From contig NZ_AP022563.1 in NCBI RefSeq assembly GCF_010726645.1, positions 2,294,001-2,358,000 on the forward strand: DNA of 64,000 nucleotides, written 5' to 3'. This document shows positions 49,228 through 57,434 of this stretch, piece after piece. Each line of letters starts with the position of its first letter. Positions within the stretch are counted from its first letter, which is position 1. The stretch is from Mycolicibacterium duvalii (GTDB lineage: Bacteria > Actinomycetota > Actinomycetes > Mycobacteriales > Mycobacteriaceae). The position numbers and the translations under genes were made by a program. The notes under the pieces were generated by a model, which searched no databases, had not been told where the DNA came from, and saw only the letters and a list, made by a program, of their open reading frames with translations.

Positions 49228-50632
49228 CTTCGACATCGCGATCATCGGAACTGGTTCGGGCAACACCCTTCTCGATGACCGGTACGTCGACAAACGGGTG
49301 GCGATCTGCGAGAAGGGCACGTTCGGCGGGACCTGCCTGAACGTGGGATGCCTTCCGACGAAGATGTTCGTCTACTCGGCCGGGGTGGCCAGCCAGGTCG
49401 CCGACTCGAGCCGCTTCGGCGTCGACGGCGTGCTGGCCGGGGTGCGCTGGCCCGACATCGTCTCGCGGGTGTTCGGCCGTATCGATCCGCTGGCCTCCGG
49501 CGGTGAGCACTACCGGCGCTCCTCACCCAACGTCGAGGTTTTCGCCAGCCACACCAAATTCGCAGGGAACGCTGGGGTTTCGGGCTACCGGCTGCGCACC
49601 GAGGACGGTGACGAGTTCACCGCCGAGCAGGTGGTGATCGCCACCGGCGCGCGTGCGACGGTGCCGCCGGCGATCGCGGACTGCGGGGTCGCCCATCACA
49701 CCAGCGACACCATCATGCGGATTTCGGAACTGCCCGAACACATCGTCATCGTCGGCGGCGGCTACGTGGCGGCCGAATTCGCCCACGTGTTCTCGTCGCT
49801 GGGCACTCGAGTCACCATCGTCCTGCGCGGCACCACCATGCTCAGCCACACCGACGACACGATCTGTGAGCGGTTCACCGACATCGCCGGCAAGAAGTGG
49901 GAGATTCGCAGCAGGCGCAACATCGTCGGCGGTCGCTCGGATGACACCGGGGTGGCACTCGAGCTCGACGACGGGTCAACCCTGCACGCGGACACGCTGC
50001 TGGTGGCCACCGGGCGCGTGCCCAACGGCGACCAACTCGACGCCCACCATGCCGGGGTCGCGGTGCAGGACGGTCGGGTCGTCGTCGACGAGTTCCAGCG
50101 CACGACAGCCCGCAACGTCTTCGCGCTCGGCGACGTCAGCTCGCCGTTTCAGCTCAAGCATGTCGCCAATCACGAAGCCCGCGTGGTCAAGCACAACCTG
50201 CTGCAGGACTGGGACGACACCGACGCGTTGATGCGGGCCAATCACCGGCACGTGCCCTCGGCGGTGTTCACCGAACCGCAGATCGCGTCCGTCGGCCTGA
50301 CCGAGAACGAAGCCCGCGCAGCCGGTTACCGCATCCGCTCCAAGGTTCAGGACTACAGCGACGTGGGCTACGGCTGGGCGATGGAGGAGACCCACGGCTT
50401 CGCGAAGGTGATCGTCGACGACGACTCGGGCCTGCTTCTGGGCGCCCACATCATGGGCCATCAGGCCGCGTCGATCATCCAGCCCATCATCCAGGCGATG
50501 GCGTTCGACCTGCCGGCCCAGGACATGGCCCGCGGGCAGTACTGGATCCATCCGGCGCTGCCGGAAGTCATCGAGAATGCGCTGCTGGAACTGTGCGGTG
50601 AACCGCCCTGGCCGCCGGCACGGCGGCATTAG
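49220..50632 (+). CDS. mtr: Mycothione reductase
   Basis: A 470-residue FAD disulfide reductase that keeps mycothiol reduced using NADPH. FAD loop AIIGTGSGNTLLDD, redox pair Cys39-LNVG-Cys44 in GGTCLNVGCLPTK, NADPH loop IVIVGGGYVAAEFAHVFSSLG, and the C-terminal HPALPEVIENAL with the catalytic His-Glu. The GTGSGN loop in place of GxGxxG with TLLDD is typical for Mtr. Coupled to the hydrolase upstream. Marks the organism as an actinobacterium. Confidence 0.96.
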   Translation: MADFDIAIIGTGSGNTLLDDRYVDKRVAICEKGTFGGTCLNVGCLPTKMFVYSAGVASQVADSSRFGVDGVLAGVRWPDIVSRVFGRIDPLASGGEHYRRSSPNVEVFASHTKFAGNAGVSGYRLRTEDGDEFTAEQVVIATGARATVPPAIADCGVAHHTSDTIMRISELPEHIVIVGGGYVAAEFAHVFSSLGTRVTIVLRGTTMLSHTDDTICERFTDIAGKKWEIRSRRNIVGGRSDDTGVALELDDGSTLHADTLLVATGRVPNGDQLDAHHAGVAVQDGRVVVDEFQRTTARNVFALGDVSSPFQLKHVANHEARVVKHNLLQDWDDTDALMRANHRHVPSAVFTEPQIASVGLTENEARAAGYRIRSKVQDYSDVGYGWAMEETHGFAKVIVDDDSGLLLGAHIMGHQAASIIQPIIQAMAFDLPAQDMARGQYWIHPALPEVIENALLELCGEPPWPPARRH

Positions 50633-50664
50633 GCCGGCGCGCCTCCTAGCGGCGGTGGCGGGAT

Positions 50665-51249
50665 TCAGGCCGCTCGGTCTGCGCGTAGGTAGCCGCGTTT
50701 GATCGCAACATCGACGAGAAGCTCGCGCAGTGCGCGGCGACCCCGGTACAGGCGTGACATCACGGTGCCGAGCGGGATGTCGAGAACGAGGGCGATATCT
50801 CGGTAGCACAGACCCTCCACGTCGGCGTAGAACACCACCAGGCGTTGGTCCTCACGGAGTCGATCGAGGGCAGCTCGGACCTCCTCGTCGCCCAGCGCTT
50901 CGAGCGCGGTCATCTCAGCGGACGGCAGTCCGGTGGACGAGTGACGGGCCTGCCCGGCCAGCTGGATATCCGTGATGTCCTCGGCGAGAACTTCTTTCGG
51001 CCGGCACTGCGCTTTGCGGTAGGACGTGATCCAAGTCGTGGTCATGATCCTCAGCAGCCAGGCGCGGACGTTGGTGCCGTCTTCGAACCGGTGGAATCCG
51101 CGGTAGGCCTTGACGATGGTCTCCTGCACCAGATCCTCGGCGTCGGCGGCACTGTTGGCATGCCGGCGGGCAGCACGGTAGAGCTGGTCGAGGAGCGGCA
51201 GCACGTCACGCTCGAACCGTTCCGGAATATCGTCTTGCGGTGGCGCCAT
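50665..51249 (-). CDS. ECF-family RNA polymerase sigma factor (SigH/SigR-like)
   Basis: A 194-residue sigma-70 group 4 factor. Region 2: [45 protein letters not shown]; region 4: [31 protein letters not shown]. The pattern is closest to SigH/SigR/SigE-type oxidative-stress factors. No anti-sigma gene of the RshA zinc type follows; the next gene is mtr on the other strand. ATG 51249 is chosen on region 2 alignment ([21 protein letters not shown]). A weak GGAA-N16-GTT lies about 200 bp upstream. Confidence 0.9.
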   Translation of the reverse strand: MAPPQDDIPERFERDVLPLLDQLYRAARRHANSAADAEDLVQETIVKAYRGFHRFEDGTNVRAWLLRIMTTTWITSYRKAQCRPKEVLAEDITDIQLAGQARHSSTGLPSAEMTALEALGDEEVRAALDRLREDQRLVVFYADVEGLCYRDIALVLDIPLGTVMSRLYRGRRALRELLVDVAIKRGYLRADRAA

Positions 51250-51756
51250 CACTGAACCCTTCACATCGATTCTCCGACTTGGCTTACACGCCATGGACGC
51301 TGACCCACACTGGACGATTCGCATAGAACCTTCACCCAATTCGCCGGTGCGAGGGGGCAAGGGTCGAACGCGGTAGGCTGCACACAACGCTGCCGGTGTC
51401 GACATCGATGTCGGTACGGCGGTCATGTCTTCAACCTATGGCTGCCGACACTTCCCCGGCACAGTGTTTTCCGGACAATCCCGTGGGGGTTAACCCCGTG
51501 GTCGACTCGCAGAACCAATCACACCATCGTGGCGCGACCTCGGGCCGACAGTGACGTCGTTTCACATTCGGCTGCCCACCGTCGCTGCCGACGTCGCGTA
51601 ACCGACCTGAGCCCGGGCACACCGCAGCCGGCACCGCACATCTGTCTGACTGTTCAGATATTCATATCCGTGTTAATCTGGCCGGGCGAGGTTGGCCGTG
51701 AGCGGCGTCGATGCAGCACATCAGCCGCCATGGTCAACCCCCAATTCCCCGGCGCG
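51250..51756. other. 507-bp gap with operator-like palindromes
   Basis: No credible gene. It holds a 12-bp palindrome GGGGTTAACCCC (51486-51497), an A+T-rich 12-bp palindrome GATAT-TC-ATATC (51657-51668) of the kind used by ArsR/SmtB repressors, and a GGAA-N16-GTT pair (51455-51433, minus) loosely like an ECF promoter facing the sigma gene. A 23-codon minus-strand frame after arsR (from about 51732) is probably debris. Mtb has nicT between mtr and Rv2857c here. Confidence 0.5.
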
Positions 51757-52083
51757 CTAATGGTGGTGGTGCCGAGCCCCGATCCAGTGCAGCAGGTCAT
51801 GGACCGTCTCGTCCTCGAGCCGATAGGTCACCGACCGACCCGCGCGGGTGTTGTTGACCCAGCCCTGTTGACGCAGCACGCGCAGCGCCTGGGAGACGGC
51901 GTTCTCCGATCGGCCCAGCGCCGCGGCCAGGTCGCTGACACAGATATCCGGAGCGCGGTGCAGACACAGCAGAATCTCCAGGCGGTGCGGGTCGGAAACC
52001 AGGTCGAACCGCTGCGCCCAGCCTGATGTGTCGACCTCGGCCAGCGCCGACGCCGCCCGTTCGACAAGCTGCGCATCCTCCAT
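51757..52083 (-). CDS. ArsR/SmtB-family metalloregulator
   Basis: A 108-residue winged-HTH repressor. The recognition helix region reads ICVSDLAAALGRSENAVSQALRVLRQQGWV, the wing NNTRAGRSVTYRL. The alpha-5 end (EDETVHDLLHWIGARHHHH) holds six His plus acidic residues, which suggests a C-terminal metal site for Ni, Co or Zn, though not the exact NmtR ligand spacing. ATG 52083 is supported by TAAATT 7 nt upstream; TTG 52092 is an alternative. No transporter is adjacent. Confidence 0.88.
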   Translation of the reverse strand: MEDAQLVERAASALAEVDTSGWAQRFDLVSDPHRLEILLCLHRAPDICVSDLAAALGRSENAVSQALRVLRQQGWVNNTRAGRSVTYRLEDETVHDLLHWIGARHHHH

Positions 52084-52090
52084 GAGAGTC

Positions 52091-52096
52091 AATTTA
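52091..52096 (-). promoter_or_regulatory. Probable -10 of arsR
   Basis: Minus-strand TAAATT, exactly 7 nt before ATG 52083; a leaderless start separate from the FadR operon 42 bp upstream. Confidence 0.45.
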
Positions 52097-52137
52097 GCCC
52101 CCGGCCGGCGTCGGTCGACGCGTCCTCCCGCGTGCGA

Positions 52138-52860
52138 TCAGTCCAGGAAGCCGTGCAGCAGCGCCGCCGTGCCCCACAGGTGCGCGGTCATCGTCTGCGC
52201 CGCGGTGTCGGCGTCACCGGCCAGAATCGCCGCCACGATCGCCGCGTGCTGCTCGTCGGAGTGTGCGATGTTGCGGACCAACAGCGGGATGCAGTCCAGC
52301 AGTTCGTTGAGGCGCATCCGGTTGTGGGCGATCAGCGGCACCAGTGACGGCAGCCCGGCGGCTTCGGCGATGGCCAGGTGCAGCCGGGAGTCCAGCCTGC
52401 GGTAGTCCTCGGGCGCCGCGCCGCGCACATCGGCGAGCCGCCGCCGCAACGCCTGCCGCTCGCCGATGCTCAGCGACCGCGTCGCCGCGGCCCGGACGGC
52501 GCCGGTCTCCAGGATCTCGCGCAACCCGAGGACGTCGTCGATCTCGGCGCGGCTGTGCCGCACGCCGTCGCCGCGAGGGGCGGGCAGCACCTCGGCGAGA
52601 AAAGTGCCGCCGTAACGGCCCCGCCGCGACACCAGGTACCCGGCCTCGGCCAGGGATTTGATGGCCTCGCGCACGGTGTCACGGCTGACGCCCAGGCGCG
52701 CCGCGAGCTCCCGTTCCGGCGGGAGCGCCTCGCCGGGGGCCAGAATTCCGAGCCGGATGGTCTGCAGCAGCCGCTCGACGGTGTCTTCGAACGCGTTGAA
52801 CGGGCGGTCCGGACGCAGCAAGCCCGCACTGGCATCGGTGAAGTCCGGTGACGCCGACAT
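52138..52860 (-). CDS. GntR-family regulator, FadR/FCD type
   Basis: A 240-residue regulator. N-terminal winged HTH (about 24-90): VERLLQTIRLGILAPGEALPPERELAARLGVSRDTVREAIKSLAEAGYLVSRRGRYGGTFL. C-terminal all-helical FCD domain (about 105-230) with metal/ligand His in LDSRLHLAIAEAAG and AHSDEQHAAIVAAI. Such proteins sense carboxylic acids. It is the last gene of the glnA4-type operon and probably its own pathway regulator. Confidence 0.9.
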   Translation of the reverse strand: MSASPDFTDASAGLLRPDRPFNAFEDTVERLLQTIRLGILAPGEALPPERELAARLGVSRDTVREAIKSLAEAGYLVSRRGRYGGTFLAEVLPAPRGDGVRHSRAEIDDVLGLREILETGAVRAAATRSLSIGERQALRRRLADVRGAAPEDYRRLDSRLHLAIAEAAGLPSLVPLIAHNRMRLNELLDCIPLLVRNIAHSDEQHAAIVAAILAGDADTAAQTMTAHLWGTAALLHGFLD

Positions 52861-52866
52861 CGCGCC

Positions 52867-53643
52867 CTACAGCGGAGTCACGTAGTGGCCGCTGATGCCG
52901 CCGTCGACCAGAAACGACGACGCGGTGATGAACGAGGCATCGTCACTGGCCAGAAATGCGACCGCGGCGGCCAGTTCCTCGGGCTCGGCGAACCGGCCGA
53001 CCGGCACGTGCACCAGACGGCGCGCGGCGCGTTCCGGATCCTTGGCGAACAGCTCCTGCAGCAGCGGGGTGTTGACCGGCCCCGGGCACAGCGCGTTGAC
53101 CCGGATGCCCTGGCGCGCGTACTGCACGCCGAGTTCGCGCGACATCGCCAGCACGCCGCCCTTGGACGCGGTGTAGGAGATCTGCGAAGTCGCCGAACCC
53201 ATCACCGCGACGAACGACGCGGTGTTGACGATCGACCCCTTCTGCTGGGGCACCATGTGCCGCAGTGCGGCCTTGCAGCAGAAGAAGACCGACGTGAGGT
53301 TGATGTCCTGCACGCGCTGCCAGGCCTCGATGCCGGTGTTCTCGATCAGGTCATCCTCCGGCGGCGCGATACCGGCGTTGTTGAACGCGATGTCGACCGA
53401 GCCGTGCGTCTCGGCGGCGGTGTCGAACAGCGCGTCAACAGCCGCCTGGTCGGACACGTCCACCGGGACGAAGGTGCCGTTCAGGTCGTCGGCGACGCTC
53501 TTACCGGCGGTCGGGTCGATGTCGCCGATCACGATCGTGGCGCCTTCGGCGTGCATCCGCCGCGCGCTGGCCAGCCCGATCCCGCTGGCACCTCCGGTGA
53601 TGACGGCGACCTTGCCCGCCAGACGTTGGGTCAGATCCATCAC
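52867..53643 (-). CDS. Short-chain dehydrogenase/reductase
   Basis: A 258-residue classical SDR at the Rv2857c place. Cofactor loop VITGGASGIGLASARR with Asp in IVIGDID, which favours NAD(H). NNAG motif in IAFNNAGIAPP. Catalytic Ser-Tyr-Lys: IVNTASF, then SYTASKGG. C-terminal ASSFLVDGGISGHYVTPL. Between aldC and FadR; inferred role is to oxidise an alcohol intermediate. GTG 53643 overlaps the aldC stop; ATG 53640 next to it is possible. Confidence 0.92.
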   Translation of the reverse strand: MMDLTQRLAGKVAVITGGASGIGLASARRMHAEGATIVIGDIDPTAGKSVADDLNGTFVPVDVSDQAAVDALFDTAAETHGSVDIAFNNAGIAPPEDDLIENTGIEAWQRVQDINLTSVFFCCKAALRHMVPQQKGSIVNTASFVAVMGSATSQISYTASKGGVLAMSRELGVQYARQGIRVNALCPGPVNTPLLQELFAKDPERAARRLVHVPVGRFAEPEELAAAVAFLASDDASFITASSFLVDGGISGHYVTPL

Positions 53644-55019
53644 AACTCCTCCGATACGGCGTCCTCGACGGCGAGGAACACGTTCTTGGTCTCGGTGAAC
53701 GACAGCGGCGCATCCGGTCCCAGTTCACGGCCGAGCCCGGACTGTTTGAAGCCGCCGAACGGCGTGCTGTAGCGCACCGACGAGTGCGAGTTGACCGACA
53801 GGTTTCCGGCCTCGACGGCACGCGACACCCGTAGCGCGCGCGACACATTGTCCGTCCAGATCGACCCCGACAGCCCGTAGGCGGTGTCGTTGGCCAGCGC
53901 GATCGCGTCGGCCTCGTCGTCGAAGGGCAACACCGCGACGACGGGACCGAAGATCTCTTCGGTGACCGTGCGGTCACCGCGCCCCGGGGTCAGCACGGTC
54001 GGCGGAAACCAGAACCCGGGCCCCGAGGGTGCCGCGCCGCGGAAGGCCACCGGCGCGTCATCGGGCACATACGACGACACGGTGTCCCAGTGCTTCTTCG
54101 ACACCAGCGGACCCATCTCGGTGCCCTCGACCCGCGGGTCACCGACGGCGACCCCCTGCACCGCCGGCTCCAGCAACTCCATGAAACGGTCGAACACGTT
54201 GCGCTGCACCAAGATCCTGCTGCGCGCACAGCAGTCCTGGCCGGCGTTGTCGAACACGCCGTACGGCGCGGTGGCCGCAGCGCGCTCGAGGTCACAGTCG
54301 TCGAAGATGATGTTGGCACTCTTGCCGCCCAACTCCAGGGTCACCCGCTTGACCTGTCGGGCGGCGCCGGCCATCACGCGGGTACCCACCTCGGTCGACC
54401 CGGTGAAGACGATTTTGCGGACGCCGGGGTGGGTCACGAAGCGCTCCCCCACCACCGACCCCCGGCCGGGCAATACCTGGAACAGGCCGGCGGGCAGCCC
54501 GGCCTCCGCGGCGAGCTCACCCAGCCGGAGAGTGGTCAGCGGCGTCCACTCGGCGGGTTTGACCAGCACGGCGTTGCCCGCGGCCAGCGCGGGGGCGAAC
54601 CCCCACGACGCGATCGTCATCGGGAAGTTCCACGGCGTGATCACCCCGACCACGCCCAGCGGCTCGTTGAACGTCACGTTCCAGCCGCCGGCGACCGGAA
54701 TCTGGCTGCCCGACAACCGTTCCGGGGCGGCGGCGTAGTACTGCAGGACGTCGCGCACATGCCCCGCCTCCCAGCGGGCATTCCCGATCGGATGCCCGGA
54801 GTTGGCGACCTCCAGCGCGGCCAGCTCCTCGACATGGGCGTCGACCACCGCGGCGAAGCTGCGCAGCGCCGCGGCCCGCTCGGCAGGGGCCGAACGCGCC
54901 CATCGCCGTTGCGCATCGACGGCGCGAGCGACCGCATCGTCGACGGCGGCCTCGTCGCAGAGCTCGACGGTGCGCAGCACTTCCTCGGTCGCGGGGTTGA
55001 TCACCTCGGTGGTGGTCAT
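53640..55019 (-). CDS. aldC: NAD(P)-dependent aldehyde dehydrogenase
   Basis: A 459-residue ALDH, Rv2858c position. Substrate tunnel and cofactor blocks: VVGVITPWNFPMTIASWGFAPALAAGNAVLVKPAEWTPLTTL, IVFTGSTEVGTRVM. Catalytic Glu in TLELGGKSANI and Cys in NAGQDCCARSRILVQ. C-terminal EIFGPVVAVLPF and TPFGGFKQSGLGRE. Probably oxidises a gamma-glutamyl aldehyde, given the neighbours. ATG 55019 overlaps the amidohydrolase stop by 4 bp. Confidence 0.93.
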   Translation of the reverse strand: MTTTEVINPATEEVLRTVELCDEAAVDDAVARAVDAQRRWARSAPAERAAALRSFAAVVDAHVEELAALEVANSGHPIGNARWEAGHVRDVLQYYAAAPERLSGSQIPVAGGWNVTFNEPLGVVGVITPWNFPMTIASWGFAPALAAGNAVLVKPAEWTPLTTLRLGELAAEAGLPAGLFQVLPGRGSVVGERFVTHPGVRKIVFTGSTEVGTRVMAGAARQVKRVTLELGGKSANIIFDDCDLERAAATAPYGVFDNAGQDCCARSRILVQRNVFDRFMELLEPAVQGVAVGDPRVEGTEMGPLVSKKHWDTVSSYVPDDAPVAFRGAAPSGPGFWFPPTVLTPGRGDRTVTEEIFGPVVAVLPFDDEADAIALANDTAYGLSGSIWTDNVSRALRVSRAVEAGNLSVNSHSSVRYSTPFGGFKQSGLGRELGPDAPLSFTETKNVFLAVEDAVSEEL

Positions 55020-55774
55020 GGGCTCACCTTCTGTGTCTTGTGGGCGGCGTATTCCGCGGCGGCACCGACCAGTCCGGCGAACAGTCGCAGGTCGTCGAGG
55101 CGCTCCTCGGGATGCCACTGCACGGCCACCACCCAGTGGTCGGGGTAGCGCGCCGGATCGGTCTCGACCGCCTCGATGACTCCATCGGCATCGGCGGCCG
55201 ACACGATCAGCCCGTCGCCGAGCCGATCGATGGCCTGATGGTGGTAGCACTGCGCATCGGTGTCGGGACCGACCAGCGCGGCGATCCTGGTCCCGGGCAC
55301 CGTCGAGATCGACGACGTGCTGAACACCGCGTTGCCTTGCTGGTGGCGGGGGTGACCGACCACGTCCGGCAGGTGCTGGTGCAGAGTACCGCCGAGAGCG
55401 ACGTTGAGCACCTGCGCGCCGCGGCAGATTCCCAGCACCGGCATCCGGCGGCGCAATGCGGCCCGCACCAAAGCGAACTCGAACGCGTCCCGGGTCTGGC
55501 TGTCGGGCACCGGCTCGTCGGTCGCGGCATGGCGCCCGACGCCGTAGGTCGCCGGGTCGACATCACGACCGCCGGTGATCACCAGCGCGTCGAGGCCGCC
55601 GAGAAGGTGATCGGCGATGATGTCATCGACAGGCTGGGGCGGCAGCAGCACCGCCGTACCGCCGGCCAGCCCGACCCCCTCGAAGTAGATCGCGGGCAGG
55701 AAGCTGGCCCGCACGTCCCACACGCCGGTCTGCGCCTGCTGCAGGTAGGTGGTCATCCCGATCACCGGGCGCAC
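55016..55774 (-). CDS. Class I glutamine amidotransferase-like gamma-glutamyl hydrolase (PuuD-type)
   Basis: A 252-residue Peptidase_C26 protein. Oxyanion block ALVITGGRDVDPATYG, nucleophile Cys in VLGICRGAQVLNVALGG, and the His-Glu of the triad in VAVQWHPEERLDD. PuuD relatives cut gamma-glutamyl amide bonds, e.g. gamma-Glu-GABA. The start is uncertain: GTG 55774 (VRPVIGM) chosen; TTG 55795 would overlap the glnA4 stop. 4-bp overlap with aldC. Position of Rv2859c. Confidence 0.88.
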   Translation of the reverse strand: MRPVIGMTTYLQQAQTGVWDVRASFLPAIYFEGVGLAGGTAVLLPPQPVDDIIADHLLGGLDALVITGGRDVDPATYGVGRHAATDEPVPDSQTRDAFEFALVRAALRRRMPVLGICRGAQVLNVALGGTLHQHLPDVVGHPRHQQGNAVFSTSSISTVPGTRIAALVGPDTDAQCYHHQAIDRLGDGLIVSAADADGVIEAVETDPARYPDHWVVAVQWHPEERLDDLRLFAGLVGAAAEYAAHKTQKVSP

Positions 55775-55781
55775 GCCGGGG

Positions 55782-57152
55782 TCAAAGGCGCTCAAAACCG
55801 CGGATCCTCTCCCAGTCGGTGACGGCGGAGTTGAAGGCCCTGAGTTCCACGCGTGCGTTGTTGACGTAGTGGTCGACGACGTCGTCGCCAAACGCCGCAC
55901 GAGCGACGGTCGAGTTCTCGAACAGCTCGACGGCCTCGCTGAGCGTGGTGGGCAATCGGTCGGCGCCGCTGGTATAGGCGTTGCCGTCCACGGGGTCGCC
56001 CAGCTCCAACTCGTTTTCGATGCCGTACAGGCCGCCGGCGATCAGCGCCGACACCGCCAGGTACTGATTGACGTCGCCGCCGGGGGCGCGGTTCTCCATG
56101 CGCATGCCGGGCCCGTGCCCGACCACCCGCAACGCGCACGTGCGGTTGTCCAGACCCCACGCCACCGCGGTCGGCGCGAAGCTGCCTTCGGCGAATCGCT
56201 TGTAGGAGTTGATGTTCGGCGCGTAGAACAGCGTGAAGTCGCGCAACGTGGCCAGTTGGCCGGCGATGAAACTGCGGAACATCGGCGACATCCCGAGGTC
56301 GTCGCGGTCGTCGGCGAACACCGGGGCGCCGTCGGTCCCGCGGAACGAGATGTGGATATGGCAGCTGTTGCCTTCGCTCTCGTCGAATTTCGCCATGAAC
56401 GTCAGGCTCTTGCCGTGCTGGTCGGCGATCTCCTTGGCGCCGTTCTTGTAGATCGTGTGGTTGTCGCAGGTGACCAGCGCGTGGTCGTAGCGGAACCCGA
56501 TCTCCTGCTGGCCCAGGTTGCATTCGCCCTTGACGCCCTCGCAGAACATGCCCGCGCCGTCCATCCCGAGGCGAATGTCGCGCAGCAGCGGCTCCATCCG
56601 GGTCGACGCGTGCACGGCGTAGTCGATGTTGTAGTCGGTGGCGGGTTTGAGGTTTCGGTAGCCCGCCGCCCAGGCCTCCCGGAAACCGGTGTCGAAGACC
56701 ATGAATTCCAGTTCGGTGGCGGCGACCGCATCGAGGTCGCGCTCGGCGAGCCGGTCGAGTTGTGCGCGCAGGATGCTGCGCGGCGCCTGGGTCACGGTAC
56801 GACCGTCGGTCCAGGACAGGTCGGCCAGGACCAATGCCGCGCCCGGCAGCCACGGCAACCGCCGCAACGTGGACAGGTCGGGTGTCATCACCATGTCGCC
56901 GTAGCCGGTCTCCCAACTCGAGATCGCGTATCCGTCGACGGTGTTCATGTCGACGTCGACCGCCAGCAGGTAGTTACAGCATTCGGCGCCGTGGTCGACG
57001 ACGTCCTCGACGAACAGCCGGGCCGAGATGCGCTTGCCGGTCAAACGCCCCTGCATGTCGCAGAACCCGACGATCACCGTGTCGATCTCGCCGGCGGTGA
57101 CCAGTTCCTCGAGCTCGGTCCGGGACAGCAACCCTCGTGCGCCTGCGCTCAT
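55782..57152 (-). CDS. glnA4: Glutamine synthetase family protein, GlnA4-like
   Basis: A 456-residue GS-fold enzyme, first gene of its operon. Metal/ATP and glutamate sites: AATELEFMVFD, GECNLGQQEIGFRYDHAL, GNSCHIHISF (Glu, His), and NRTCALRVVGHGPGMRMENRAPGGDVNQYLAV. The GlnA4 subfamily in actinobacteria usually does not make glutamine but gamma-glutamylates an amine (polyamine or ethanolamine). It probably does so here. ATG 57152 is preceded by AGG-rich sequence. Two tandem palindromes lie 33-73 bp upstream. Confidence 0.9.
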   Translation of the reverse strand: MSAGARGLLSRTELEELVTAGEIDTVIVGFCDMQGRLTGKRISARLFVEDVVDHGAECCNYLLAVDVDMNTVDGYAISSWETGYGDMVMTPDLSTLRRLPWLPGAALVLADLSWTDGRTVTQAPRSILRAQLDRLAERDLDAVAATELEFMVFDTGFREAWAAGYRNLKPATDYNIDYAVHASTRMEPLLRDIRLGMDGAGMFCEGVKGECNLGQQEIGFRYDHALVTCDNHTIYKNGAKEIADQHGKSLTFMAKFDESEGNSCHIHISFRGTDGAPVFADDRDDLGMSPMFRSFIAGQLATLRDFTLFYAPNINSYKRFAEGSFAPTAVAWGLDNRTCALRVVGHGPGMRMENRAPGGDVNQYLAVSALIAGGLYGIENELELGDPVDGNAYTSGADRLPTTLSEAVELFENSTVARAAFGDDVVDHYVNNARVELRAFNSAVTDWERIRGFERL

Positions 57153-57184
57153 CACTACCTGCCTCGTATCTGGTGGAGGATCAC

Positions 57185-57225
57185 GAGCAGGGGGCTGCTC
57201 TCGGACCACGAGCAGCCCGCTGCTC
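57185..57225. promoter_or_regulatory. Two tandem palindromes upstream of glnA4
   Basis: GAGCAG-N4-CTGCTC occurs twice (57185-57200 and 57210-57225), 25 bp centre to centre, each inside a common CACGAGCAG...CTGCTC-TCGGAC context. This is a likely double operator, perhaps for the FadR-type regulator, or paired hairpins in the glnA4 leader. Confidence 0.55.
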
Positions 57226-57421
57226 GGACCCACCAGGTTGCCACGCGCAAAGGTCGGGCGCCAGACCAATAGACGAATGTGCGCCGAAGGGGCGACGGTG
57301 TGACGCGAATCTCGATCTTGATGATCAGGGCCGTGTTTGGCCCGTTGAAGCCGGGGTAAATAACCCGAGCGCCGCGGGCTGCGCCCCGGCTACGGTGTGG
57401 TCAGCGAATGTCGTCTCAGAG

Positions 57422-57427
57422 TAGGGT
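57422..57427 (+). promoter_or_regulatory. Probable -10 of the NAGGN cassette
   Basis: TAGGGT, exactly 7 nt before GTG 57435. This supports a leaderless mRNA and the start that puts Cys at position 2. Confidence 0.5.
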
Positions 57428-57434
57428 CGAACAG

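Noticed and set aside
51529..52026. 165-codon plus-strand frame over the 507-bp gap and arsR
   Set aside because: Mostly antisense to arsR, no ribosome site and no recognisable domain.
55749..57272. 507-codon plus-strand frame opposite glnA4
   Set aside because: Antisense to a fully conserved GS-family protein; His/Arg/Val-rich shadow composition.
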